Notes under the pieces: model-generated
Databases searched by the model: none
Seen by the model: only the letters and a program-made list of their open reading frames with translations
What the model was told of the DNA's origin: nothing
In this document: positions 1 to 7,421 of the stretch, piece after piece
How the letters are laid out: each line of letters begins with the position of its first letter
Position numbering within the stretch: the first letter of the stretch is position 1
From: Fimbriimonadaceae bacterium
Lineage (GTDB): Bacteria; Armatimonadota; Fimbriimonadia; Fimbriimonadales; Fimbriimonadaceae
Direction of reading: 5' to 3'
Assembly (NCBI GenBank): GCA_019638795.1
Contig: JAHBTB010000001.1
Location: 434,001 to 498,000 of the forward strand
Length of the DNA: 64,000 bases
Position numbers and translations under genes: made by a program

Positions 1-399
1 CTCCGACTCCGGCTCGACCAAGATCACGCCGTCGACCCTACGGGTGCGCAGGAGCTCGTCGTAGACCGCGGACTGCTGCTCGCTGCCGGACGCGACGTCA
101 AGGCACAGATGGTAGTTCGACTTGCTCAGTACCTGGGTGATCTCGGAGATCAGGGCGCTGTAGAACGGATCGTCTTTCAGGCCGCCGTCGGGCCGCTTGA
201 GGACAAGGCCCACCAGACTGGTGCGGCGGCGGCGCAAGGCCTGGGCGCGCACGTCCGGACGGTAGTTGGATTGCTTGATGACGCTGAGCACGCGCTCCCG
301 CTTGTCGCGTTCGACGCGTTCGTCACCCGCCAAGACGCGGCTGACCGTCGCTTGCGAGACGGCCGCCAGTCTGGCGATGTCCTGTTGCGTGACCCTCAT
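1..399 (-). CDS. LacI-family transcriptional regulator (N-terminal part, cut by window edge)
   Basis: The first 133 codons are visible. The N-terminus (MRVTQQDIARLAAVSQATVS) is a typical LacI helix-turn-helix with a hinge helix near residues 45-58. It is followed by the start of the periplasmic-binding-protein-like sensor domain (residues ~60 on). The gene runs off the left edge, so the effector pocket is not visible. An in-frame ATG six codons upstream (417) is an alternative start. A perfect inverted repeat lies just upstream and is a candidate autoregulatory operator. The regulated sugar or nucleoside cannot be told. Confidence 0.9.
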   Translation of the reverse strand, partial: MRVTQQDIARLAAVSQATVSRVLAGDERVERDKRERVLSVIKQSNYRPDVRAQALRRRRTSLVGLVLKRPDGGLKDDPFYSALISEITQVLSKSNYHLCLDVASGSEQQSAVYDELLRTRRVDGVILVEPESE

Positions 400-421
400 T
401 GGTCGACGTGTCCCCATTGAC

Positions 422-441
422 GAATACGTGCATACGTATTC
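422..441. promoter_or_regulatory. Perfect inverted repeat, candidate LacI-family operator
   Basis: Arms GAATACGT and ACGTATTC (8 bp, perfect) flank the spacer GCAT, 23-42 bp before the regulator's ATG at 399. Size and symmetry fit LacI-family operators, and the site overlaps the likely promoter, which suggests autoregulation. Binding is inferred. Confidence 0.5.
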
Positions 442-454
442 ACAACTCGGGGAA

Positions 455-464
455 TGATATCACA
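455..464. promoter_or_regulatory. TGATATCACA element shared with the palindrome at 37176-37200
   Basis: The 10-mer TGATATCACA equals one arm of the larger palindrome at 37176-37200. It sits 56-65 bp before the LacI-family gene. It may be a second regulator's half-site or chance. Confidence 0.25.
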
Positions 465-513
465 GGAATCGCCGGACGGCAAGGGGGCCGCGCAAAAAAG
501 CCGGTGGCGGAGC

Positions 514-876
514 TCAGTAGTTGACGCGCTGGCGGCCACGGCCGAACTTTTCCCACAGGAACAGTCCGACGCCCACCAGGATGGGGAGCACCCACATCGC
601 GATGAACAAGAGGCTGATCTTGCGGCCGAAGTCGCCGAAGTCGCGCACGCCCGGTCGGGTGGAGTCAAACCAGGCGACCAAGCCGAGGACCGCGCCCAGG
701 GCCAGGGGGATGTAGGCGGAGTTTTTCAACTCGGGACGGCGCTGGGCGAACCAGAAATAGAGGCCGACCGCCACCAAGGTCGGGGCAAGAGCGAGGGTGC
801 CGACTATGGTCTGGTCCCAGGTTTCAACAAGTCCGAGGGGCATCCGAGCCAAATCGGTGACGAACATCATGTCCAT
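514..876 (-). CDS. Small membrane protein with three predicted helices
   Basis: A 120-residue protein of unknown function. Three hydrophobic segments are visible: about residues 20-42 (TIVGTLALAPTLVAVGLYFW), 55-73 and 86-107. It ends in a basic tail (FGRGRQRVNY). The ATG at 876 is preceded by GAGGAA at a suitable distance, so upstream in-frame codons were excluded. It lies upstream of and in the same direction as the LacI-family gene, 114 bp away. No family was recognised. Confidence 0.7.
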   Translation of the reverse strand: MDMMFVTDLARMPLGLVETWDQTIVGTLALAPTLVAVGLYFWFAQRRPELKNSAYIPLALGAVLGLVAWFDSTRPGVRDFGDFGRKISLLFIAMWVLPILVGVGLFLWEKFGRGRQRVNY

Positions 877-985
877 AAGGTTGTTCCTCAGTTGGGGCAC
901 AAACCGTGCCACCCCGACGTCCTGGCCAAAAGGATACCTCGGGGGCCATAGGCTCCCCGAGGCACCTAGATTCTTCACCGACTCT

Positions 986-1393
986 TTACAGGTCGTACTT
1001 CTTGGGGCCGCCGCCCTCGTCGCCGCCCTGGGTGATGCGCTTGACAAAAGCGACGAGTTCCATCGGGTTGAACGGCTTGGTCAAATACATGTCCGCGCCG
1101 TAGTGGTAGCCCTCGAAAACGTCCTTGTCCTGCGCCTTGGCCGTCAGCATGATGACAGGCAGGGTCTCGGTGGCGGCGTCCCGCCGCAACGTCTTGAGGA
1201 CCTCGAATCCGTCCATGTAGGGCATCATCACGTCGAGGACCATCAGGTCGGGCTTCTCGGCCTTCACCTTTTCCAAGCCCTCCTTGCCGTCGTAGGCGGT
1301 CACAACCTGGTAGCCCTGCTTCTCCAGGTTCACCTGGATCAGGCGCACGATGTGCCGTTCGTCGTCACAGACCAAAATCTTCAGCGGAGGCAT
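986..1393 (-). CDS. Single-domain response regulator (CheY-like receiver)
   Basis: The 135-residue protein is a lone receiver domain. The acidic pair is in VCDDERHI, the phospho-acceptor Asp in LMVLDVMMPYMDG, the Thr in PVIMLTAKA and the Lys in YLTKPF. No output domain follows, only a short Gly-rich tail (GGDEGGGPKK). It probably relays a phosphoryl group or acts through protein contacts. No histidine kinase is adjacent. Confidence 0.92.
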   Translation of the reverse strand: MPPLKILVCDDERHIVRLIQVNLEKQGYQVVTAYDGKEGLEKVKAEKPDLMVLDVMMPYMDGFEVLKTLRRDAATETLPVIMLTAKAQDKDVFEGYHYGADMYLTKPFNPMELVAFVKRITQGGDEGGGPKKYDL

Positions 1394-1543
1394 TGATGAA
1401 ACCCCGTCCCGGGCACACGCCCTTGGACACCTGCGGATGCTACCTCATGCCCCGCCGAGAGCGACAGGGGCTATGGACTCGCAAACGTCGGCCAAGGTCA
1501 GATGACGGGAGCGGCCCGACCGATCCCGGTACCCTTCCCGCCG

Positions 1544-2329
1544 ATGAAACTCGTCCGCTTCGAACTGGCCGGGCAACCTGGCCTGGCCCGCTCGGGCATT
1601 TTCCATGACAACCGGGTGTACGAGACCGACGGGGAGAAGGCCGTCGGCATCCATGACCCCGGCGCATATCGCCTGCTCGCCCCCATCGGCCAGGCCGCCG
1701 CCCTGCGGGTGTTCCACACCGTCACCGACAGCGGCGGCGACCGCTACCTTACCTACGGCCACCGGCACCCGGGCCTCGTGCACGGCCCGCTCAGCGAGAT
1801 CGAAATGGCCCCCGATGTGGACGGTCTCGACTTTGACGTCCATGTCGCCGCCGTCGTCCAGGCCAGCGGCATGGCCGTGGAACAGGGGGAGGCCTCCAGC
1901 TTCCTGCTCGGCTACACCCTGCTCGTCTCGTTCTATGTCCCCGGCGTCGTCGAAGACGACGTCATGAGGGGCGGCACCGGCGCGCCCGGACGGGACGTCG
2001 GCGCGGCAATGGGGCCGTTCATCGTGACCCCCGAAGAGATCTCCGAGTACCTTGTCTCCGGTGAGCAAGACGTCTACGCGTGGCCCTGGGAAGTGCGGGT
2101 CGAAGACGAGGTGCTGGCCGGTGGGGTCGTCGAGACCTGGCCCGGCTTTTCGCCGTTGGTGGCCCAGTCGACCTTGGTCGGCTCGGTCGTCGCCGGTGAG
2201 GTGCTGGCCTGGCCCGCCCTGCCCAAGCCGACCTTGGACGAGTCGTCGCTGGGACGATTGCTCCTGCCCTCGGAGCGGGTGACGTTCAACGTCGAAGGAC
2301 TTGGGTCGCTGGTCGCGAAGGTCGGTTGA
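1544..2329 (+). CDS. Fumarylacetoacetate-hydrolase-like protein
   Basis: The 261-residue protein follows the FAH/MhpD C-terminal fold: 'FLLGYTLLVSF' corresponds to the family's FGYT segment and 'GPFIVTPEEI' to the conserved GPxIVT. The expected E-x-E metal ligands before FGYT read D-x-H (DFDVHVAAVV), and the Asp after FGYT is missing. Catalytic activity of the usual type is therefore doubtful. The ATG at 1544 was preferred over the upstream in-frame ATG because FAH homology begins there (MKLVRFE). Its stop lies 4 bp from the end of leuA (tail to tail). Confidence 0.7.
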   Translation: MKLVRFELAGQPGLARSGIFHDNRVYETDGEKAVGIHDPGAYRLLAPIGQAAALRVFHTVTDSGGDRYLTYGHRHPGLVHGPLSEIEMAPDVDGLDFDVHVAAVVQASGMAVEQGEASSFLLGYTLLVSFYVPGVVEDDVMRGGTGAPGRDVGAAMGPFIVTPEEISEYLVSGEQDVYAWPWEVRVEDEVLAGGVVETWPGFSPLVAQSTLVGSVVAGEVLAWPALPKPTLDESSLGRLLLPSERVTFNVEGLGSLVAKVG

Positions 2330-2333
2330 CCGT

Positions 2334-3482
2334 TCAGCGCACGCTGACCAACTGCCGAAGGTCTTCGTCGTTGATCTCTTGCTTCTGGTCCGCCACGCGC
2401 AAGAACGCCTCGTAGATCACCTCGAACCGCTCGGCGGGGAACTCGAAGCCCAGCTCGCGGAGGCGGTGCCTCAGGCCGTGCCGGCCCGACCGCGCGGTGA
2501 GGACGATCTCTGACCTCAGGGCCCCGACCATGTGAGGGTCGATGATCTCGTAAGTCGACCGTTCCTTCAGGACGCCGTCTTGGTGGATTCCTGAGCTGTG
2601 GGCGTAGGCGTTCGCGCCGACGACCGCCTTGTTCCGCTGGACGATCATGCCGGTGAGCTCGCTGACCAGGCGGGAGACCTCCATCAGTTGGTTCGTCTTG
2701 ATCCGCGTCTCACACCCATAGTAGTCCTGGCGGACCTGCAGGGCGAGGACGACCTCTTCCAGGGCGGTGTTCCCTGCCCTCTCCCCGATGCCGTTGATCG
2801 TCACCTCGACTTGGCGGGCACCGCCACGCACCCCCGCCAACGTGTTGGCGGTGGCCATACCCAGGTCGTCGTGGCAGTGGCAGCTGAAGGTGGCCTTGTC
2901 GGAGTTCGGGACGTTGTTGATGATCCCCTCGATCAGGTCGCGGTATTCCTGGGGCGTTGAAAATCCGGTCGTGTCGGGGACATTGATGACGGTGGCCCCG
3001 GCGGCGATGACCGCCTCGACGACGCGGTACACGTAGTCGGGTTCGGCACGGCCCGAGTCTTCCATGAAGTACTCGACGTCGTCGACGAGGGACCGGGCCA
3101 GCTTGACGGCCTGGACCCCCGTCTCCAGCCCTTCCGCCTCCGTCATGCGGAGCTTGTGCTCCAGGTGGTTCTTGCTGACGCCCAGCCCGGTGTGGATGCG
3201 GGGCCGTTCGGCGGGCTTCAAAGCCTCGGCGGCGACCTCGATGTCCTTGGCCCGCGCCCTGGTCAGCCCGCAGACCGTCACGCCCTTCAGTTCCTTCGAA
3301 AGGGTGTTGACCGACTCGAAGTCACCGGGCGACGAAATGGGAAAACCCGCCTCGATGATGTCGACGCCAAGTTCGACGAGGGCCCGGCCGATGGTGAGCT
3401 TTTGGGCCATGTCCAAGTGCACACCAGGACTCTGCTCGCCGTCTCGCAGAGTCGTGTCGAAGACATAGACTCGATCGCTCAT
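2334..3482 (-). CDS. leuA: 2-isopropylmalate synthase without the C-terminal regulatory domain
   Basis: Condenses acetyl-CoA with 2-oxoisovalerate in leucine biosynthesis. Signatures include VFDTTLRDGEQSPGV at the N-terminus, the His metal ligands in FSCHCHDDLGMATANT, NGIGERAGN, and SSGIHQDGVLKE in the subdomain. The protein stops at residue 382, right after the subdomain (DEDLRQLVSVR). Usual LeuA is ~510 residues or more and ends with a leucine-sensing dimer domain, which is absent. Homocitrate-synthase-type enzymes have a similar length, but the local motifs look like LeuA. Confidence 0.9.
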   Translation of the reverse strand: MSDRVYVFDTTLRDGEQSPGVHLDMAQKLTIGRALVELGVDIIEAGFPISSPGDFESVNTLSKELKGVTVCGLTRARAKDIEVAAEALKPAERPRIHTGLGVSKNHLEHKLRMTEAEGLETGVQAVKLARSLVDDVEYFMEDSGRAEPDYVYRVVEAVIAAGATVINVPDTTGFSTPQEYRDLIEGIINNVPNSDKATFSCHCHDDLGMATANTLAGVRGGARQVEVTINGIGERAGNTALEEVVLALQVRQDYYGCETRIKTNQLMEVSRLVSELTGMIVQRNKAVVGANAYAHSSGIHQDGVLKERSTYEIIDPHMVGALRSEIVLTARSGRHGLRHRLRELGFEFPAERFEVIYEAFLRVADQKQEINDEDLRQLVSVR

Positions 3483-3512
3483 ATCGTCACCGCCGGGGGT
3501 TTACCCCGCCTC

Positions 3513-3518
3513 ATTATA
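3513..3518 (-). promoter_or_regulatory. -10 box (TATAAT) of leuA
   Basis: A perfect TATAAT on the minus strand about 30 bp before the leuA ATG, in the 45-bp gap after mqnD. It gives leuA its own leadered promoter. Confidence 0.5.
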
Positions 3519-3527
3519 CGTTCGTGG

Positions 3528-4370
3528 TCAGTCAATGACCGCGACTTCCACGGGCGGCACAAGTCCGGCCTCGGCGCCCTTTTGCAAGAACAGACGGATC
3601 GCTTTCACGCCGGCTTCGCCCATGTCGCGGGTGCGCTCGTTGACATACATGCCGACAAACTCGTCGCTGGTCGCGGGGTCCATCTCGCGGGCGAACTGCA
3701 AGGCGTACTCCAGTGCCTGCGGACGGTTACCCAGCCCGGCGTCGATGCTCGCGCGCATGCAGCGGCTGACCTCCTTGCAGACGTCGTCCCCGAGGTCCTT
3801 GCGCACCACGTTGACTCCCAGCGGGAGCGGGAGCCCGGTCTTCTCGTGCCACCACTTACCCATGTTGGCCAGCTCGACCAGGCCGTCCTTCTCGTAGGTC
3901 AGCTGGCCTTCGTGGATGATGAGGCCGACCTTGTGACGGCCCGACTGGACCGAGGGGACGATCTCGTCAAACGGCACGACCTCCGTCTTGGGGCGGACAC
4001 CCTTGCCGTACTGGTCTTCGAACCACAGGCACAACTGCAGGTAGGCGCTGGTGAGCAGACCCGGGACGGCGATCGTGGTCTCCCTGACCTCGTCGGCGGT
4101 GACGGGCGCGAGGGCGACCAGCATGGGGCCGTACTGCTCGCCAAACGAGCCGCCGTGGCGGAGGAGCGCGTACTTGTCGGCGACGTGGGCAAACGCGTGG
4201 ACGCTGACCGCGCTGCTTTCGAGCCGACCCTCTTTCGCCCAGTCGTTCAGCGTCTGGATGTCACGGAGGATGTGCTCGAACTCGTAATCGCTATGCACGG
4301 TGCCCGAGGCCAGGCCCCAGAACATAAAGGCGTCGTCGGAGTCGGGCGAGTGGCCGATGCGGATCTTCAT
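3528..4370 (-). CDS. mqnD: 1,4-dihydroxy-6-naphthoate synthase (futalosine menaquinone pathway)
   Basis: 280 residues. The N-terminal HSPDSDDAFMFWGL segment is the MqnD signature. The body has the periplasmic-binding-protein-like fold of the MqnA/MqnD family, with YGPMLVA and GLIIHEGQLTYE conserved. It converts cyclic de-hypoxanthine futalosine to 1,4-dihydroxy-6-naphthoate. No other mqn gene is in the window, so the pathway must be dispersed. A TAACTT box lies 9 nt before the ATG and no Shine-Dalgarno sequence is visible. Confidence 0.92.
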   Translation of the reverse strand: MKIRIGHSPDSDDAFMFWGLASGTVHSDYEFEHILRDIQTLNDWAKEGRLESSAVSVHAFAHVADKYALLRHGGSFGEQYGPMLVALAPVTADEVRETTIAVPGLLTSAYLQLCLWFEDQYGKGVRPKTEVVPFDEIVPSVQSGRHKVGLIIHEGQLTYEKDGLVELANMGKWWHEKTGLPLPLGVNVVRKDLGDDVCKEVSRCMRASIDAGLGNRPQALEYALQFAREMDPATSDEFVGMYVNERTRDMGEAGVKAIRLFLQKGAEAGLVPPVEVAVID

Positions 4371-4379
4371 CGCTGGCCC

Positions 4380-4385
4380 AAGTTA
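4380..4385 (-). promoter_or_regulatory. -10-like box (TAACTT) directly before mqnD
   Basis: TAACTT on the minus strand with a 9-nt gap to the mqnD ATG, matching the leaderless pattern seen at other genes here. Confidence 0.4.
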
Positions 4386-4417
4386 CCTATGGGCCAGCGG
4401 ATGCGAAGGGTCCGGGC

Positions 4418-4768
4418 TCAGGCGGCGATGTCGACGCCTTCGCTGACGACCGGAGCTTGGGGCCGGGACGTGGTCTGGGGCCGGGCGAGCATCGTCACGT
4501 ATGAAATGTCGCCGTTGGGCTTGGCGTCGGGCGCCAGCATCGTCACGTAGCTGATGTCACCCTTCGGTTTGGCCTTGTACGTCGTGGCCGGCCCATTGAA
4601 AGTCGGCGTCGTCGTCATCGGGCGGTCGCCCGTGGTCTCACGGAGCGGTCGCTTCTCGGCCTGTTGGAACCCTGCCTTGAGTTTGAGTTTGTGCTTGCCG
4701 TGGGTGGCGGTGGCCGATGTGCCGCTCCCAAACCACCGGGCTCGGCTGTAGATCGAGTTGATTGCCAT
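4418..4768 (-). CDS. Small protein with a duplicated GDISYVTMLA motif
   Basis: 116 residues with no recognised family and no signal peptide. Residues 66-80 (AKPKGDISYVTMLAP) and 82-96 (AKPNGDISYVTMLAR) are near-identical tandem repeats. The N-terminal half is basic and low-complexity, and the tail is acidic. A strong Shine-Dalgarno sequence (GGAG, 8 nt before ATG) supports translation. The layout of leader plus repeated short segment resembles repeat-core peptide precursors or short-linear-motif proteins, but no modifying enzyme or peptidase of that kind is adjacent. Function unknown. Confidence 0.7.
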   Translation of the reverse strand: MAINSIYSRARWFGSGTSATATHGKHKLKLKAGFQQAEKRPLRETTGDRPMTTTPTFNGPATTYKAKPKGDISYVTMLAPDAKPNGDISYVTMLARPQTTSRPQAPVVSEGVDIAA

Positions 4769-4850
4769 TTTTCACTCCTGGACTTGCCTTCCCTGTCAGG
4801 TCCACCAGTAGAAATTGTCGGTCGGCCGGAGGGCGGTTCTCCAGCCAGGC

Positions 4851-4856
4851 TAGAAT
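4851..4856 (+). promoter_or_regulatory. -10 box (TAGAAT) before the RecB-like nuclease
   Basis: TAGAAT lies 6 nt before the ATC codon at 4863. This is the same spacing seen before ATG codons of other genes in the window, which is why ATC is proposed as the start. Confidence 0.45.
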
Positions 4857-4862
4857 CTGACC

Positions 4863-5615
4863 ATCCGCAAGCCCACCCTGAGCCCCAGCAAAATCACCAC
4901 GTACCTGGCCTGCCCCATGAAGTACGCGCTGACTTACGTCAATCCTCGGGGACGGTGGTACTTGCGGTCGAAGAGCTACTATAGCTTCGGCACGTCACTC
5001 CATACGGTGCTCCAGCGGTTCCACGACTCGGGGGACTCTGGGGTGACGACCAGCCATGAGGCGGTCGCCGCCCTCGAAGAGAGTTGGATCGACGCGGGCT
5101 ACACGAGCCAAGAGGAGATGATGGAGGCCCAGGCCGAGGGCAAGGCGATCGTCGCCGACTACGTCGAGTCGGTCCGCCGCGAGCCGGTGACGGCGAAGAC
5201 CCTCTTCGTCGAGAAGTCTTTCCGCCTTGACATGGGCAGGTTCGTCCTCCTTGGCCGTGTCGACCGGGTGGACGAGCGGGACGACGGCACCCTCGAGGTG
5301 GTCGACTACAAGAGCGGTCGGCAAGACGTGTCTCCAGAGGAAGTGGCCGACGACTTGGCCATGTCGTGCTATCAACTGATGGTGCGCGACGCGTACCCTG
5401 GCCGACCGGTCGTGGCCACGATCGTCGCGCTACGGTCCGGTGGCAAGGCGACTGCGTCGCTCAGCGACGAAGAAGCCGAGGCCTTTGCCGCCGACCTCAC
5501 CGTGGTCGGGCGCGAGATTCTAGACCGCGACTACGAGAACATGCTGCCGAAGCAGAAGCCTCTGTGCACGGGATGCGACTTCTTGCCCCTCTGCCGACGC
5601 GGATTTGAAGACTAG
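4863..5615 (+). CDS. RecB-like PD-(D/E)XK nuclease with probable 4Fe-4S cluster; non-AUG start proposed
   Basis: The nuclease core shows GRVDRVDERDDG and LEVVDYKSG (the D...ExK catalytic set) followed by the CYQL helix. The C-terminus has C-TG-C-DFLPL-C, the typical three-cysteine end of an AddB/Cas4-like iron-sulfur cluster. The fourth cysteine and the family N-terminus (LSPSKITTYLACPMKY) are encoded upstream of the first ATG (4917), which is the Met of CPMKY. An in-frame TAG at 4851 limits extension, and only CTG 4857, ATC 4863 or CTG 4878 remain as starts. A TAGAAT box 6 nt before ATC 4863 favours that codon. DNA repair role inferred. Confidence 0.8.
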   Translation: MRKPTLSPSKITTYLACPMKYALTYVNPRGRWYLRSKSYYSFGTSLHTVLQRFHDSGDSGVTTSHEAVAALEESWIDAGYTSQEEMMEAQAEGKAIVADYVESVRREPVTAKTLFVEKSFRLDMGRFVLLGRVDRVDERDDGTLEVVDYKSGRQDVSPEEVADDLAMSCYQLMVRDAYPGRPVVATIVALRSGGKATASLSDEEAEAFAADLTVVGREILDRDYENMLPKQKPLCTGCDFLPLCRRGFED

Positions 5616-5633
5616 CCTTGATGGATTCGGGGC

Positions 5634-6302
5634 TCAGTCGCGCTGGTTTGTCGCCGGACGCGCCGTGATGGTCTGGCGGAAGCTGACCGAACCGCCTTTC
5701 GCGGGGTCGTCGATCCGATAGGTCATCACCGTCGGCACCCCGGTCTTGGGGTCGACGGCGAACTCCATGTCCTGGGTCTGCTTGCCGGACAGCAGGGCGA
5801 TGTCTTCCACGGTGAACCGGGCCGACTTACCCACGGTCCCATGATAGGTGTATTGCCCCTCGGTGCAGCCGCCGCTGGCCGTGGTCGACCCCGCATAGTG
5901 GTCGCCCGGCACCAACGCCCGACGCGAGAACTCGCACAGATAGATCCCGGCCTCGGCGAGGAGGGGGCCGAGCGACGGCGGCACACGTCTGGTCTGCAGA
6001 CGCGTCATCCCCCCGGCCCGCTGGGCGAGGTCGTTCCACTCCATGCTGACCCGCGTCGACTTGAGCGCCGCTTTGAGGGCGGCCGTCTGGTCTTGCCCGG
6101 CGACCTCGGCCCCGACCAAGTCGATGTCCATCCGGTAGTGACCCTTTCCGAGGCGCGTGGCCCGCATCTCCATGCGCAAAGAAGACGCGCTATGCTTGGC
6201 CGCCCAGTAGACCTTCAGCACCACGGCATAGACCTTGGTTGGATCAGGCGTGAACCGGAAGGTGGCCGGCGCGGCCGCCACGGCGAGGAGGAGAGCGGTC
6301 AT
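5634..6302 (-). CDS. Secreted hypothetical protein
   Basis: 222 residues with a short N-terminal signal sequence (MTALLLAVAAAPA). The rest is soluble and appears beta-rich, with two cysteines (residues ~122 and ~145) that could form a disulfide. It has a general resemblance in size and layout to the secreted protein at 52615-53286, but homology is not established. GGAGAGG lies immediately before the ATG. No function assigned. Confidence 0.7.
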   Translation of the reverse strand: MTALLLAVAAAPATFRFTPDPTKVYAVVLKVYWAAKHSASSLRMEMRATRLGKGHYRMDIDLVGAEVAGQDQTAALKAALKSTRVSMEWNDLAQRAGGMTRLQTRRVPPSLGPLLAEAGIYLCEFSRRALVPGDHYAGSTTASGGCTEGQYTYHGTVGKSARFTVEDIALLSGKQTQDMEFAVDPKTGVPTVMTYRIDDPAKGGSVSFRQTITARPATNQRD

Positions 6303-6341
6303 ACCTCTCCATACCGCCCGAAGGGGCCGAATAATTTCAGA

Positions 6342-7415
6342 TTATGAAGAATATACTTTGGCGACGACGTCCCAGTACTGGGGTGCGACGCCGCCGAACA
6401 GGGACACGCCGACCGCACCACGGTGGAACGCCGCCCTCAACCCGACCTCAAACTCCTCGGTCGACTTGAAGGCGGGCATATAGACACCCGCGCAGATGGG
6501 GAAATGGGCGGCCTGGAGGTCCTCGCGGACGCAGTCGCCGATCCACATGGCCGGTTCGTTATAGAAGCTGTGGTACGTCATGGGGCATGCCATGTCGAGC
6601 GGCCACTTGTCCCAGTCTTGCCGACAGATCTTGCGCGCCAGTGACGGTGTCGGGAAAACCGCGGCGGTCAGCGTCTTCTTGTGGGCTTTGACGGTGCCGT
6701 GGACCTTCTTCACCAAAGCCGTGACCGCGTCATACCGGAAATGGAGCCACTCTTGGTCGGTCGACGGGTCCTTGATCGCCCGGGGGTCGCGGCCATGGGC
6801 CCGCTTGAACGCGGCGACGGCCGCGTCGCCATAGTCGAAGTCATAGTCGGGTAGCTCGTCGGTCTGGTCAAGCTTGTACTGGCTCCACAGCGCGTCGGGC
6901 AAGATCACGTCCGGATAGCGGACGTAGTCGAGGTGGACGCCCTGTACCTGGCCCATCCGGGCGATCTCCTCGGCCCGGTCGCACACGTACTGGACCGCGC
7001 CGGGGATGTGCGGTGAGATCCAGCGGTAGTAGTCCACGTATGGTGGCTTGTCGAAGCACGACTTGCCGCTCCGGCTGACCTGGTACCACTCGGGGTGGTT
7101 CTTGCGGATCCACTCGTCGCCCCGGTTCGTCGTCCACATCCACACATGAAGCTCAAGCCCCGCCTCCCGGACGATGTCGTACTCGGCGGGGACCGGGTCT
7201 CCCCCGAGAAAGACACCGGTCAGCCCCTTGGCGCGTAGGTCGGCGTATTTCTTCTTGTTGTCCGATGCGGAGCGCTTGGGGTCGGAGTGGTCCCAAACGT
7301 AGAGCTTTTTGCCCGATGCTGAGAGTGTGTCCATTGTCGGTTCCATGTGGAAAGCGGACCACCACGCCACAGGGGCGGCGGCGGCTGAGGCGAGGAACTG
7401 GCGGCGGTCGATCAT
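6342..7415 (-). CDS. Tat-exported GHL10-type putative glycoside hydrolase
   Basis: 357 residues. The N-terminus (MIDRRQFLASAAAAPVAW) has a twin-arginine-like export signal. The barrel carries GVHLDYVRYPD, the hallmark of the GHL10/DUF187 glycosidase-like family, and later DMACPMTYHSFY, another conserved strand. The substrate is unknown, likely a polysaccharide. A GGGAG ribosome site precedes the ATG. It is followed 7 bp upstream on the same strand by the M42 peptidase gene, so the two may be co-transcribed. Confidence 0.8.
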   Translation of the reverse strand: MIDRRQFLASAAAAPVAWWSAFHMEPTMDTLSASGKKLYVWDHSDPKRSASDNKKKYADLRAKGLTGVFLGGDPVPAEYDIVREAGLELHVWMWTTNRGDEWIRKNHPEWYQVSRSGKSCFDKPPYVDYYRWISPHIPGAVQYVCDRAEEIARMGQVQGVHLDYVRYPDVILPDALWSQYKLDQTDELPDYDFDYGDAAVAAFKRAHGRDPRAIKDPSTDQEWLHFRYDAVTALVKKVHGTVKAHKKTLTAAVFPTPSLARKICRQDWDKWPLDMACPMTYHSFYNEPAMWIGDCVREDLQAAHFPICAGVYMPAFKSTEEFEVGLRAAFHRGAVGVSLFGGVAPQYWDVVAKVYSS

Positions 7416-7421
7416 GGCTCC

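Noticed and set aside
3156-4550. Long plus-strand open frame opposite leuA/mqnD
   Set aside because: It is antisense to two well-supported enzymes and has no domain match; long antisense frames are expected in such GC-rich coding sequence.
4418-4768. Calling the repeat protein a RiPP precursor
   Set aside because: No radical SAM, ATP-grasp, YcaO, lanthipeptide synthetase or peptidase/transporter pair is adjacent, so only the repeat itself is reported.
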